Shown here: positions 45,786 through 57,850 of the stretch, piece by piece
How positions within the stretch are numbered: position 1 is the first letter of the stretch
Layout of the letters: every line of letters begins with the position of its first letter
Source: Datisca glomerata
Lineage: Eukaryota; Streptophyta; Magnoliopsida; Cucurbitales; Datiscaceae
Length of the DNA: 64,000 bases
NCBI GenBank assembly: GCA_003255025.1
Contig: QANY01013209.1
Coordinates: forward strand, 620,001 to 684,000
Direction of reading: 5' to 3'
Program-made: the position numbers and the translations under genes
The notes under the pieces: generated by a model
Database searches by the model: none
What the model saw: only the letters and a program-made list of their open reading frames with translations
Told to the model about the DNA's origin: nothing

Positions 45786-46620
45786 ACACGCGTAAATCAA
45801 CTTAGCGAGGGCGTAACTTTTGACTCAGGTAAAATCATGTGGGCCGTAAGATATCAAATCGATGCTTATTCAAAGATCTACATGCGCGACTGGGTGTACC
45901 AATCGCAGCCCAGTTTTGGGTCCAAAAATATTGTTTTAAGTACTTTAGGAGGCCTGAAAGTTGTTTCGATCTTAATTTTGGGCTTTTTCGTAATTCCTAT
46001 CTCTTTTAATTTTTAAGGTTTTTTACTTATAAATTAAAACGTAAATAGGATTTACCGACCATCATAACCTCAGAACCTATAATTATATATGGTGAAACCC
46101 ATCTCGCTCGATACTTGTCACAAAAGCACAACAACATTATCAATGATAACTTTTAACGAGTTTATGAATAAATGTTCAATTGTATCGAGAATCCTTAACT
46201 AATCTAATCTAATTTCACATAATAAGTGAGTATCATGAATGTTTGCATTGAAATTACAAGTTTTTTCTATTTTTATCAATGATTTTCCCGGTGTACGATA
46301 GATAATTATATAAATATCAATTTTATGGTTGATTGTGAAGAATGGCGATTAGGCCCAAAAAACTGACGATTAGAAGGGAGAATGGCGATCGCCTATTTAG
46401 ACATTTTATTTGGAAATGAAACAGACGATTGGAGGAATAAAACTAACGTTTGGCTTTGAAGATGCAATTAGCACCTTCAGGATAACGTTTAGGGGCTAAA
46501 AATAGACGATTTCCCTATTAGGTATGGCTATTAGGTTGTACGTATTTGGTGAACCACTCCAAGAATTATTATTTTGTATGTATTCAGTGAAGCTCATTAC
46601 GTAATTGGTGAACCCAGTAC

Positions 46621-47293
46621 GTACAAAATTAATAATTCTTGAAGAGGTTCACCAAAATATTTCACGTACAAAATTAATAATTCTTTAAGAGATTCACCAA
46701 AATATTTCACGTACAAAATTAATCATTTTTCGAAAATTTCACCAAAATATTTCACGTACAATATTAATAATTCTTCGAAAGTTTCACCAAAATATTTCAC
46801 TTACAAAATTAATAATTTTTCGAGGGGTTCACCAAAATATTTCACGTATAAAATTAATAATTCTCGAGGGTTTCACCAAAATATTTGACATACAAAATTA
46901 ATAATTCTTGGAGTAGTTCACCAAAATATTTCATGTACAAAATTAATAATTTTTCGAGGGGTTCACCAAAATATTTCACATACAAAATTAATCATTCTTC
47001 GAGAGGTTCACCAAAATATTTCACTTACAAAATTAATAATTTTTCGAGGAGTTCACCAAAATATTTCACGTACAAAATTAATAATTCTTGGAAGAATTCA
47101 CCAAAATATTTCATGTATAATATTAATAATTCTTTACGAGGTTCACCAAAATATTTCACGTATAAAATTAGTGATTCTTCAAGGGGTTCATAAAAATATT
47201 TCACATACAAAATTAATCATTTTTTGAGAAATTCTCTAAAATATTTCACGTACAAAGTTAATCATTCTTCGAGGTGTTCTTCTGAAATGTAGC
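46621..47293. repeat. Array A of copy 2: 45-bp tandem repeat, about 15 units
   Basis: Units start GTACAAAATTAATAATTCTT and end GTTCACCAAAATATTTCAC, with 45-bp steps except one 44-bp unit near 46846. It is homologous to array A of copy 1, with T for C at the tenth base as the typical difference. Confidence 0.9.
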
Positions 47294-47689
47294 GGGGAAA
47301 TATTATTTTACTTGATACTTGTTGTAAAATGACCACAATATAATCAAGAATACATTCTTAAGCATTTATTAATAAGTGTTAAATTGTTTTAACATTTCCT
47401 AAATTCAAATTTAATTTAAAATATAAGTGAAGACACTTAATGTTCACATAAAAAATCAAGAATTTCGATAACTTTGTTTGCGATCTAGTATACCCTGATA
47501 AATTTTAAAAAATCCAATTTGTTGAAAGATCATCAGAAAAAGGTCCTAAAAATCATTGTATTGATGCAAAACCACCGGTATTACGCAAAAAAACTGTAAA
47601 AATTGGGTCCCAAAACCACTGGTATTGGGCGTTAAATTGCCGGTATTGGATACGAACTACCGCTATTGGTTAGAGAAACTGTCGGGATA
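47294..47689. other. Spacer between the arrays of copy 2
   Basis: It starts with the same TACTTGTTGTAAAATGACC as copy 1, contains about 200 bases not found there, and ends in CCACTGGTATTGGG-type motifs shared with copy 1. No ORF is seen. Confidence 0.6.
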
Positions 47690-48290
47690 GATTGATGAAC
47701 CCTAGTACGTGATTGGTGAAGCCCAGTACGTAACTGGTGAACCCCACTATGTAATTGGTGAACCCCAATACATAATTGGTGAACCCCTCCAAGAATTATT
47801 CTTTTGTATTTATTTGGTGAACCCCACTACGTAATTTGTGAACCCCACTACGTAATTGGTGAACCCCTCCAAGAATTATTCTTTTGTATGTATTTGGTGA
47901 ACTCCACTATGTAACTGTTGAACTCTTCTAAGAATTATTCTTTTGTACGTATTTAGTGAACCTCACTATGTAATTGGTGAACCCAACTACGTAATTGGTA
48001 AACACCACTACGTAATTGGTGAACCCCTCCAATAATTATTCTTTTGTATGTATTTGATGAAACTCACTACGTAATTGGTGAACCCCTCCAAGAATAATTA
48101 TTTTGTACGTATTTGGTGAACCCTAATATGTAATTGGTGAACCCCACTACGTAATTGGTGAACCTCAGTACGTATCTGGTGGACTCCTCTAAAAATTATT
48201 ATTTTATACGTGTTTGGTGAACTATATTACGTATTTAGTGAACTTCACTTCATATTTGGTAAACCATAGTATGTATTTAGTGAACCCCTA
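47690..48290. repeat. Array B of copy 2: mixed 21/38-bp repeats
   Basis: These are the same two units as 4880-5945 (GGTGAACCCCACTACGTAAT and GGTGAACCCCTCCAAGAATT...). The array is shorter and more diverged at the right end. Confidence 0.9.
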
Positions 48291-48357
48291 AAAAAACATT
48301 TTACCTGTTGGGTTTTGTGTGGCCAGTTTGCTTGAAAAGCAATCTAAGTGCCACAGA

Positions 48358-48640
48358 GGCCCAACATCAATGCCTGAAAATTATTCCCGACATTGTAAAT
48401 TATTCTTCGACTGACTAGCACCATGATTATAATTAGTCCGGTAATTATCAAGATCAATTGGTAGTAATCTTAGGATTGAGATGTGGCTAATTAAATCACT
48501 TTTTACCTAAGTTAATTGGTCAACCTCAACATGACTAGGATTAATTTAATTGTGTCTATAATTGATCCTAAAATTAGGGTAAATCGACTTGATGATCATA
48601 CTTAAAACATAAGACTAGATTAAAAATCTGTAGCACATTC
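48358..48640. other. Gene-free DNA
   Basis: This is a short unassigned stretch between the composite repeat and the CACTA end. Confidence 0.4.
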
Positions 48641-50069
48641 ACTACAAAAAAAACCTAATATTACGACGGTTATACGACGACAGTTTGTTTAACGATCGTT
48701 AATTATTTAAAATGAGAAGTAATTGTGACGGTTTATATAACCGTCACAAATGAGGGATCTATACCGACGGTTTTATGTAAACTGTCGAAATTGGTTATGA
48801 TATGCTGGCGGTTTCACTAACCATCGGGGATAAACCTTTTTTACAGATAAATTGCGACGATTTAGGACAACCGTCAGGATAGAGGTGCTTGTTAGACTTT
48901 TTATGACAGTTCGGCCAAACCGTCGCATTTGGATGAGAAACTTGGTCATTTTTGCCAACGGTTCAGTTGAATCGTCGGGATAGTGGTGCTTGTTGGACCT
49001 TTTGTTTCGAGGGTTCGGCAAACCATCGCGTTCGGTGAGAAACTTGGCATTTTTGCCGATGGTTCGACTGAACCGTCAGGATAGATGTCCTTGTTGGGCC
49101 TTTTATTGTGACAGTTCGTCAAACCGTCGCATTTGTATGACAAACTCGGCCATTTTTTTAGCAGTTCAGTTGAATCGTCGGGATAGGATCTATTGCTACG
49201 GATTTTAAAAACTGTAGCAAGAGAAAAACCCTAAATGAATTTTAACAACTCGCGCGCAGCTTCTTCCCCATTTTCCCCTGCATTCTTCTTTCCCATTTTC
49301 CCCCGCGAAAGGCTCATGCTCCTGCCTTCCCCTTCTTCCCACAACAGTGAACTTCGACGACAGGCTCGTACGGTGGTCATCCTTTCGAGCGCAGGCAGCT
49401 TCTTCCCCATTTTCTCTTGCAACAAGCTCATGCTCCTGTCTTCCCCTTCTTCCCGCAGCAACAAACCTCGATGACAGCTCCTTGTCGTAGCTTAGCCCGT
49501 GGTCCTCACATCTTCCGTGAACTTCAATAGGCGATCTCAACCATGACAGAGATAGCTCAGCCGTAGCTCCCTAATTCCCTATTATGCTTTAAATTTTTAT
49601 GTTGGGCTTTTGAATTTAGTTTGTTTTGTTGAGATTTGTTATCAAATTAAAAAGAAAGCATAGCTTGAATGATCGTCCTTCATGGTCTCTATAATATAAG
49701 TATAGAAAATAGACGTTTCCCATATATATTTATCTATATAAAGTTACCTCTGTAAAATAGCTTTTCTACGATGTTTATGTTGATTTGTGAAAATTGTTTT
49801 ACGCTTTCCCCATGCTGAATGTCCTCATGACGTGAGAGCTATAAAATCATCCTAGCTTTAGCATGTAACTCTAGGTCAATTTTCCTGCTACACCCTACCA
49901 TTTGACCATGAACATTTCGTATATATTATCTCTTCACTTCTTTGACATCAAAACGTAATAGAGCTTTTGAAAGTTGTTCAACTCAAATTTCCATTGAAAT
50001 CACCTCCTCATAGAATATTTCCAATGAATGTTTAATAGAAATGCTGGAGATGGGCTGATTTATCTTTTC

Positions 50070-50332
50070 AACAAAAGCACGTTTAGTATATTATGTTGAT
50101 GATCCAAAGGATAAGGACTGACATGTAGTTGTCCATAAAAAAAGCCTAGAGATTTTTATGACATGAGAGTACTAGAGCTGGAAAGTGACACCAGAATCCA
50201 TCATAACAATGAAGTTCTCAATGGAAAAAGTCTAGAAGAAGTGAACTTAGTTGGAGTAGATATTGATGGTTTGACTTTTGAAGACATGACATATAATTAT
50301 AACAGTGATCGTGATAATAACTTTTCTGAATA
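50070..50332 (+). pseudogene. CACTA TNP2 transposase C-terminal fragment (DUF4216 region)
   Basis: The frame VYYVDDPKDKD-stop-HVVVHKK has TGA where Trp is expected in this conserved block. After a frameshift in a seven-base A run it continues KKPRDFYDMRVLELESD and NGKSLEEVNLVGVDIDGL to a stop at about 50332. The pattern matches the end of TNP2-type (TNPD) CACTA transposases. Catalytic parts further upstream are not recognisable. Confidence 0.7.
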
Positions 50333-50439
50333 ATTTGATTAATTGTTTCACAAACATGTATCTTTTTATGTTTTCATAGTTATAAAATATTTTCTAAGTC
50401 AGATATAATCATAATGATTAACATGTGCAGGGTTACACC

Positions 50440-51709
50440 ATGACCTCGTCGAGACGTCAATCATCACGTTCAGATACTCGATTGGATATTGACTCTCCTA
50501 CCAAATCTGGAGTATCAAATCCACATCATGATATGAATATGAAAACAGAAGGTTTGTTTGCTCTTATTCAAGTTAATTGAGATAATAAAATAGTGTTTCA
50601 TTTAATTATCATAATGTTATTCAATATTTTATTATATATAACCATCTAAGTAGCGTACACGAGACGAACACAATTGACATCTATATGGACTAGATCAGGC
50701 GAGGATAGAATACATGTAACTTTCAATGCCCAAGGTCAGGTCATCGATGCTAATAAAGGAAAGCTTGCAAGCTTTTGTCGTACAGTTGCTAGACGACATA
50801 GTATTTTACCCATACAATATGATTAGAGGCATGTGTCGCGGTATCATAAAGATCAAGCGTGGGAAATAGTGAATGTACGGTTGCTTGTATGTTCATATAT
50901 ATATATATAATTGCGTATTAATCTTTTGGAGTCAAAATATGCCGTTGAAGAATGTCATAAAGTATATGTTTTGACATCCTTAAATGCAAGAGTGAAGGAT
51001 GAGAAGAGCAGAATAAAAAATGAATATATGGTGACATATGAAACGGAGGAAGACGCATTAGAACATTAAAATGATGTTATTCCAAAAGAGAGTTTTGTTG
51101 CGATAATTCGTAAATGGTACTCAAAATAAGAAAATGTATGATTTTTACTATACATTTATGATCAATTGTACGTGAAATAAATTACCTGTTATTTATCTTT
51201 CATAAATATATAAGCAAGCTGCAACTAAGAGAAGATCACGGAGTAAACTAAAACACCCTCACACATTGGGACGTACTAGTATACTAACGAACAGAGCAGA
51301 AATGGTAAATTCTAAACTTTATAAGTGTTGTAATCAATTGTATTTTAAGTATATTAAATCGTATGTTCTCATTTTATAGACAGAAGAGCTATAAAGAGAT
51401 CCCTCAAGAACGGGGCTATTTGTAGCCTCACATGAACGAAAATATGGAACTTATGTAAATGAAGAGACTGCAAACGTTGCACTAAGTATAAGTTATACTA
51501 TTAATACCGAGTTTTTAAATAATTATTACATGTTTACTGATAATAAGTCTTAATTTGTATTATAGGTGAAACTTAAAGACCGCATGAGTCAACTTCTGGA
51601 TGGTAATTATGATCTAATTTCATCAAATGATGTGCGTTCACAAGTATTGGGTCCAAAACATCCTAGACGAGTGCGTTCATTAGGACTCGCGTTATCGTGG
51701 GGAAATTGA
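50440..51709 (+). pseudogene. CACTA Transposase_24 (Ptta/En/Spm) gene, copy 1
   Basis: Several exons can be followed: MTSSRRQSSRSDTRLDIDSP (50440-50550), then TRSGEDRIHVTFNAQGQVID with KGKLASFCRTVARRHSILP and YD-stop-RHVSRYHKDQAWEIV (50656-50890). Next comes LNARVKDEKSRIKNEYMVTY with EESFVAIIRKWYSK-like residues (50930-51128), then KRRSRSKLKHPHTLGRTSI (51214-51300), EETANVALSIS, and RSQVLGPKHPRRVRSLGLA to a stop at 51707. These blocks and their order are those of the Transposase_24 family, the second CACTA protein, thought to bind the element ends. The TAG in YD-stop-RH replaces the expected Trp and is shared with the copy at 59106, so the gene was dead before the duplication. Confidence 0.8.
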
Positions 51710-51830
51710 TGCCCAATCAAACAATTGTTCTAAGATAGGAAGCAACATTTCTGATAGTTTTAACAATGCAAAGTGCTTTTCATAACAAGTTAATAAGAGC
51801 GCCATTATCAAACGTAGCATCATAAATCCT

Positions 51831-53079
51831 CATTTTGAAATAAATCTTCATCATAAATCCTCAATTCAAAGTGCTTTTCAAAACAATCCATTTTTCTCCA
51901 AATGGAAACTGGCAGGGGTGGGGCGTCCACATTTGTTACTTTGACTGTGCACAACGACACAAAACCTATTCAATACCATAGGTCCATCATCATCATCTAC
52001 TTGATGAACGGTTTAGCTTTTCAAACCAGTATAACCTTTAGCATACTGCTGACATCTGCACAAGTCTATCTCTAATTTGTTCAGTGCTCGAGTTGGACTA
52101 TCTAATGCTCTTGACCATCATGCCTCTAAGTTTTTTTCTTTAACTTTTTTGTTACCGACGTAGTTATATGGAAATACATAAACTGATTTGTAAAAAAAGA
52201 ACACCGCTTCCATTGGGCCCATCTCTGATAAAGAAATACATATTTGATATCATCTAAGTGATTCGATTCATAGGAAAGTCTAACAAATGGACCTTATTCG
52301 ATGATATATTTTTATTATAAGAAAATAGAATGAAACGAATTTTCAGAAAAAAAAGAAGAGAAAATGGGAGATGATCTGAATGGCAAGAATAGTTCTTTTA
52401 GAATGGATTCCAAGACTTTTCTAAATCGTCAAAGAAATTATCTAATGGGAATCTAATTTACTAAAATAATATATGAGAGTATCATAATTTTAGAATTCAG
52501 GAGATCTCCACTTTATTGAAAGAAAATTATCCACGCGTTAGAAACTTGAAAGTATGGTTCCGTTCTACCTAACCGGGAAATTGGGTTACCAGGGTGACAT
52601 TGATATTGGGATGATTAACTTTTTGTCTGTTCCTAAATTTAAGGAGAAAAAATTGGATAAAAAGAAAATACATGCCATTTTAGAGTTTTATCAACAATTT
52701 TCTTATGTGGTGGGGGTCTGATATTTTCTCAATCCTTTTACGTATGGAATTACAAAAACAATCTTTCAACAAACTCGGTGTGAATTAGAAATGATTGGTT
52801 GACGAAAGCTGAAGAGGAGACTGAATTTTGATATCTCTAAGAATAATGCATTTTCATTACCGTGAGATATATTCACAACTACATATAATTTGATTTGACT
52901 GAAATTTTACCCTAGATCACCTGTTTGGAGTGATACTCTCTAGTGCCATAAAATTTGTCATATATTAGTTATTTAGTTAAAAAAACATAATTCTAAAGCT
53001 AAGTAGAAGTATTGTCTCCTATATCTTTCATATTTTACTCTGTCATCTTCTTCCATCTATAGTATATGAAAAAGTGCCT
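51831..53079. other. Gene-free AT-rich DNA
   Basis: No gene is supported. 52962-53060 has a segment (TAATTCTAAAGCTAAGTA, CTCCTATATCTT) that recurs at 54174-54262, flanking the LINE relic and the Helitron-like end. Confidence 0.45.
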
Positions 53080-53690
53080 TAAGGGTCTTCTAGGTGGTGT
53101 GACCTCTTCGTAATCGCACCATCTTTGGGGGCAGACACCCTATTTTTGTTGATGTTCTTTCCTTGATTTGACAATTATGTTCGTGAGGACTCGTTTCAGA
53201 CTGACGTGATGCAGAGTTTTATATATAAATGAGCTTTTGACTCTTCAGCTTCTTCACTTGGTGTCCCGACCTTGTTGACTGTGGAGACATTTTCATACTT
53301 CTAGAGGATTTCTTAAAGGTTACTTCACTATTCACCTGGGCATAAATTTTGTTTTTGAGGTTGATTTGACTGTTGCTGTCCATACGATTATTTATGTGCA
53401 AGCCTTTGGTTGGAGATATATGTGGTTGGAGAGTGATTCTGTTTATTTAATAGTCATTTTATGTTCCAAGTCTCATAAGGTCCATTGATGTTGATGCCCT
53501 GCTTGTGAGAGTGTTTGAATTTTAATATCTCGAATAGACTTTGTTGTGACTCTTAATTATAAAGAGAGTAATCAGGTAGCAGACTGTTTGACGTACAGAG
53601 ACCCTAGTATAGTTACTCATACATGATGGTTGACTGGTCTAATTATTTGTTCTTTTTTATTACCGATAATATTTTAGTTGAGATGTCCAG
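53080..53690 (+). pseudogene. LINE RNase H relic
   Basis: The plus strand reads FGWRYMWLESDSVYL and, after frame changes, NYKESNQVADCLTY, the middle and end of the RNase H-like domain (RVT_3 type) that closes ORF2 of plant L1 elements. Upstream blocks are only faint. Stops and frameshifts throughout show a relic. Confidence 0.6.
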
Positions 53691-54123
53691 ATGCACATTT
53701 TTATTCTTTTCACAAACAACCTTTTTATAAAGAAAAAGTACCTTAGAGTAGAAACTTTTTGATTTCTCACTATACCAATTTGTTTCTTTTTGTTATTGAT
53801 TTCTTACTTGCTTATTGAAATTAATTGAGTGTTTACTTCAAGTTATACTCACGTATTCAAATTTTCTTTCTCAACACTCATTTTTGCAGTTTCATGTGAA
53901 ACATAACCACATTTCTTTTGATTGGGCATCTACATAATTAGATTGATGAACAATATATATATATATATGTTATTATCGTCATATCTCTCACTACATGTAT
54001 GGTTAATAATTTTTTATAATGATTCATATCAGTGTTACATAATTCACTATTATGTTAATTTTCATATTAATGTATTTTATTATTTTTGCCATTTTTGAGA
54101 TAAATAAAAAATATTAATTCCGT
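53691..54123. other. Gene-free AT-rich DNA
   Basis: Contains a short (AT)n run near 53950-53970. Nothing else can be named. Confidence 0.45.
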
Positions 54124-54147
54124 GCAAATGCACGGGTATTTGTCTAG
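54124..54147 (+). mobile_element. Helitron-type 3' end
   Basis: CCGTGC-AAAT-GCACGG is a short GC stem; nine bases on, the sequence reads GTCTAG followed by T, the CTRR end plus host T expected of Helitrons. A 5' TC end and the body were not identified. Confidence 0.45.
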
Positions 54148-54600
54148 TACTATCTAATAATCATTGAAATTTCAAATTATTTAGTTAAATAAACTTAATT
54201 CTAAAGCTAAGTACGTAAAAGTATTGGCTCCTATATCTTCCTTGTTTTTCTCCTCATCTTCTAACACACTTTCTAATAATCATTGAAATTTCAAATCACC
54301 TTACTTTACTTTTGTGTAAATTCGGACATGTTGAAGTTAAAAGCTACAATATCAAATCTAATTCACCAAATCTCTATGAACAAAGTTATAAATTTCTCTC
54401 ATAATTGATCGTGACATGACTTGAATCCACTACTTCATTAAATATTGATGAGCTTGATCTTCCTGATAACTTAATTTGTCAAAATTCATAAATTTTAAAG
54501 AAAGATGAAACTTTATAAGAAATAATTTTTAAAAATAATTAAAGATCTCAGTAATTAGAAATATAACTATTTTGACCAAACAATTTCCACCATGATAAAT

Positions 54601-56281
54601 CTAAGAGCTAAAGCCAAGCACCCTAGGAGTCAAATTTAGCAAAATCTCCAAAGTGTTGGGATGAAATTTCCTTGCAAAGAGGAAACAAACCGACGTCACC
54701 CCTCCATTATAACTACAATTAAACCCATTTCTTATCCTATTCAAGAAACCTTCGGACAAATCATTATTCACAAACCTAGTAGGATGTGAACCACCTCTAG
54801 ACCAATCAACCCATGTAACTGTCCTGTTTGAATTCATGTCCGAGCAAACCTTTGTCACAAGTGTTGCTATATAATGCTCATCCATGTAACATGGAGGCCT
54901 ACAAAAATCTCTAAAAACCGGGTAATAAGTCGTGTCAGAAACAACCTCGATCGCGATGCTCCGGTGCATTTCGAACCATTGGTTGCCTTTACGCCACTCG
55001 GATAGTGAGAGAGTTGGCCACATACGCTTGTTGTAACGGCCACGACCAATGTGTCTTGGGTCGTCAAATGATCCAACAAAGCTTTGTTTGGAGTCGATTA
55101 GGTATTTATAGATTGTTGTGAAGTTGAACAAGGGAATGCAACTTTCGGAAAGTAATATAAATCTCTCGTTGGAGAAATCGAGCAAGGCGTTTGCTAAAAG
55201 ACGTCTCTCTGCATCAATCATTGATGATCTTCCCCATTCAACTGGCTGCAAAAGATTATGAATTATTATAACATCTATTTTTAGGTTATTAATGCAAATC
55301 ACTTTCCGTCTGTTTAGACTGTTTTGCAATCTCATTCATATATAATTTTTTTGCCAATTTAGTACCCAATTTTAGTTTTTTTTACAACTAGAGCCTTTGC
55401 TAGGTTCAAACTTCAACCTACAAAGAATGTTTGTTACATTTTCAATGTTAATATAAGGTCTTTATAAAGGTTAGAAAGGATGATCTCAAACAAAAAATTT
55501 AGTTTATTAATTACAAGCTGAATAAACAAAAAATATGATCTAGCTAACATGTCGTGTTAATTTTATTTCATCATAAACTAGCAGATTCTAATAGAGGGCT
55601 CAAAACTGTGAAATTTTAAAGATTGATGTTGAATAGGCTGAAAAATTCTGATAGATGCATATGTTTCTTTTATGAGATATAAATTCGATATCAAACCTTG
55701 CTTGGTATTCGACGCTTGAAAAACACAGAGGTTTCAGGTGGCTCGTTAGTAAACTCCGAGGTATGGAGATATATAGAGTAAAGCCCTTGATATCCCTTAA
55801 AGAACATTTCCCAAAGTGGCGCCAACGGTAACCTTCCTCTACTTAAGAACATAAATGCTACCTTTGGTGTCCTATTATAAGGGTACTCCTTATAATGAGG
55901 TACCATTGAAGCTCTCCACATTACCTCCTCATCACTCATTGAGTGCCACAGTTTGGTCGGATTAATCCAATGATCCCTTGTTTCACCTCGAGTCGAGAAA
56001 TTCAATGGCAGTAAAATCGAAGCCGATAATGAGAAATTGCACGAAAAATATGGATACGGAGATTGATAAGGTGAAGTAGATGAAATATTATTGTAATAAT
56101 AATAATATTCATCTGAGTTTAGAAAACGTTTCACATGATCATTGACAAACATTCCAAGAATGATCACAACGGATGAAATTAACAAACAAAACAAAATGGT
56201 GGATTTAATTCGGAAACTCCTCTTGCTTCTAATACGAATTGAAAGTTCTTTCACAAAAACGGTGACCTTAAACTTCTTCAT
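54601..56281 (-). CDS. GT14 Core-2/I-branching-type glycosyltransferase, gene B (two exons)
   Basis: Exon 1 is 56281-55697 (195 codons), the intron 55696-55246 (GT...TTTTGCAG, 451 bp, phase 0), and exon 2 55245-54601 (214 codons plus TAG). The 409-residue protein has a basic N-terminus (KRSFRIK), a signal anchor at about 28-46, a stem with a five-Tyr run, and the Branch domain: [88 protein letters not shown] (295-299), DEHY (317-320) and WVDWSRGGSHP. The intron is at the same codon as in gene A and exon 2 has the same length. By hand, exon 2 of the two is about 56% identical without gaps. The frame is clean, so it is probably functional in the Golgi. Its acceptor substrate is unknown. Confidence 0.93.
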
Positions 56282-57180
56282 TTCTTTGATATAACAGTCG
56301 TGATCTATGAGCCACTACGAAAGTTCTTTCACAAACAATATAATGTAGAGGAAAAATATCATTTTAAATATTTTAAATGTAAAAGGAAAAAAAAATTACC
56401 TATGGGGGAAATGTGGCTTGGGTCTAAAACGTGATGATATGAAGCAATGGAGCATGAGAAATGCCCTAGATGGTGTGAAATGCACAAGTTTAAAAGACGT
56501 TATATGTATATGACCATAGTTTTGATGGAAGGTGTGGATGACATATCATGAATATCTTGTTTGTGTGTTTGCATTTACGAAAAGTGCATAATGAACAGAC
56601 AAATAGTATCTCGTCCAGGAAATGGTTATGTGAACATTTGATCTGTTGGACTAAAGCGGATTTCATGGGTGATTAGTCATGAATTATTTTTTATCATAAG
56701 AGAATGTAGAATTTAAGGGATTCAGCATAGAACACATGGAGACAAATTTTCATTATAACCAGTTGAGTTAATAGCTTTGGTCTTCTTATAAATTGATTCT
56801 CATGTATGGACAATGATTTATTCATACTCTATAAATAGGTTTGAAATGTAAATTACACCCCTTAATTTGCATAATTTACAAAGACACTCATACACATTTT
56901 TTTTCATATTTGTATAATTTTATATTTTAAGAAACTGTAAAAAATACTCGTATTATGTTTATTTCAGAAATCTTCATGTTCTCCACCCGCATTCTCCTTC
57001 TCACCTTCTTTTTTTTTTCCTTTCGCGAATGGTAATAAAAATCTTGAAACGAAATGTTATTGTACCTTGAGCAATGATCCAAAACCCTCGAAGAAATTAA
57101 AAAATACAGAGCAAAAACTAGAACATTGACAAATTTTAAGGCTGAAAATGAAAAACCCATTATTGCTCCTTTGAGGAAGT
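56282..57180. other. Upstream region of gene B, no other gene
   Basis: Within the first 250 bases on the minus strand lies ATATACATATAACG (about 56500-56512), a possible TATA box. The CT-poor leader may contain an intron. 56927-57160 has an open frame on the minus strand that I regard as chance. Confidence 0.35.
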
Positions 57181-57850
57181 GTTAGTGTTGAAATCTCAAC
57201 AGTACACATATCCTACGATGATGTGCTGTAATCATGCACACCACAGATAACAGAACTCAAAGAATGAGGATAATCAGGGGTGGCTGCCTCACTTTATGGC
57301 CTTGGATGCATAAGTCAAAAGTGTCGAAGTATTTGTGCAGAAGTTCTTTAAGTCTTTAGTGAGCTTACCTTGTCCTTCGATTAGGAGGTTTTTATACCCG
57401 AGGTCTCACTTTGACGAGGCATGTTGGAGAAGCTTGTGTGATGTGACATTTTACTCCTATGAGAGAATAAGGGGAGACATTTAATGTCATTGTCCCATGA
57501 GCTGACACGAAGGAGGCGACATTTAATACATATTCACACCGAGCTGACGTCGGTGATTGGACAGATTGGGTCGTGGGTCCAATCTCGCGGGGACACGCGG
57601 AAACCTACTTTCGGCTAGTAATGATTAGGATGACATGAGGTCGCGATCGCTGAGCCGCTTGGTCAAACCTGGTCCACCTTCATCGACCTCTACCTCAGGT
57701 CTACCTTCATCGACCTTTAGCTTTGGATGAGGTGACGGAACTTCGTGTCTTATTATGGAACTCTGACGAACCTAAGGAGTGGAGATCTCTGACGGAATTC
57801 CTAGTGTTCTTGCTTCTATGGGTGTGTCGTTGTCTCATTATGTTATGGGA
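57181..57850 (-). repeat. GC-richer repeat, possible LTR fragment
   Basis: This block is markedly richer in G and C than its surroundings. On the minus strand it has GGGTATAAAAACCTCC (TATA core at 57389-57396), with TCATCGACCT and GACATTTAAT repeated inside. This resembles the U3/R part of a gypsy-type LTR, but no partner LTR or end is visible. Confidence 0.3.

Larger units (their letters stand above)
45260..48357. mobile_element. Composite repeat with inverted minisatellite arrays, copy 2
   Basis: In order: GC-rich GGCGTTTGGGGCC motifs (45270-45785), M1 (45793-45890), a link (45900-46040), M2 (46055-46310), GCGATT/GACGATT motifs (46340-46520), a short stretch of array B type (46531-46620), array A (46621-47293), spacer, array B (47690-48290) and the right flank with TTTGTGTGGCC and TAAGTGCCACA. 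The module order M1-link-M2-arrays equals that of copy 1, but the FAR1-like fragment is absent and the spacer is longer. No protein gene is seen. Confidence 0.6.
48641..51830 (+). mobile_element. Decayed autonomous-type CACTA (En/Spm) element
   Basis: It starts CACTACAAAAAAAACCTAAT, followed by many subterminal GACGGTT / AACCGTC motifs (48660-49210), as in CACTA ends. Plus-strand remnants of the two CACTA genes follow in the usual order: the TNP2 C-terminal region (50070-50332) and a Transposase_24 gene (50440-51709). No right terminal repeat ending in TAGTG was found, so the 3' end is truncated or lies under later rearrangement. 49230-49540 is GC-richer and holds two direct copies of a segment with CTTCCCCTTCTTCC. 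Confidence 0.75.

Noticed and set aside
45403..45805. Overlapping ORFs of 69-123 residues on both strands
   Set aside because: They are translations of the GGCGTTTGGGGCC palindromic repeat in several frames.
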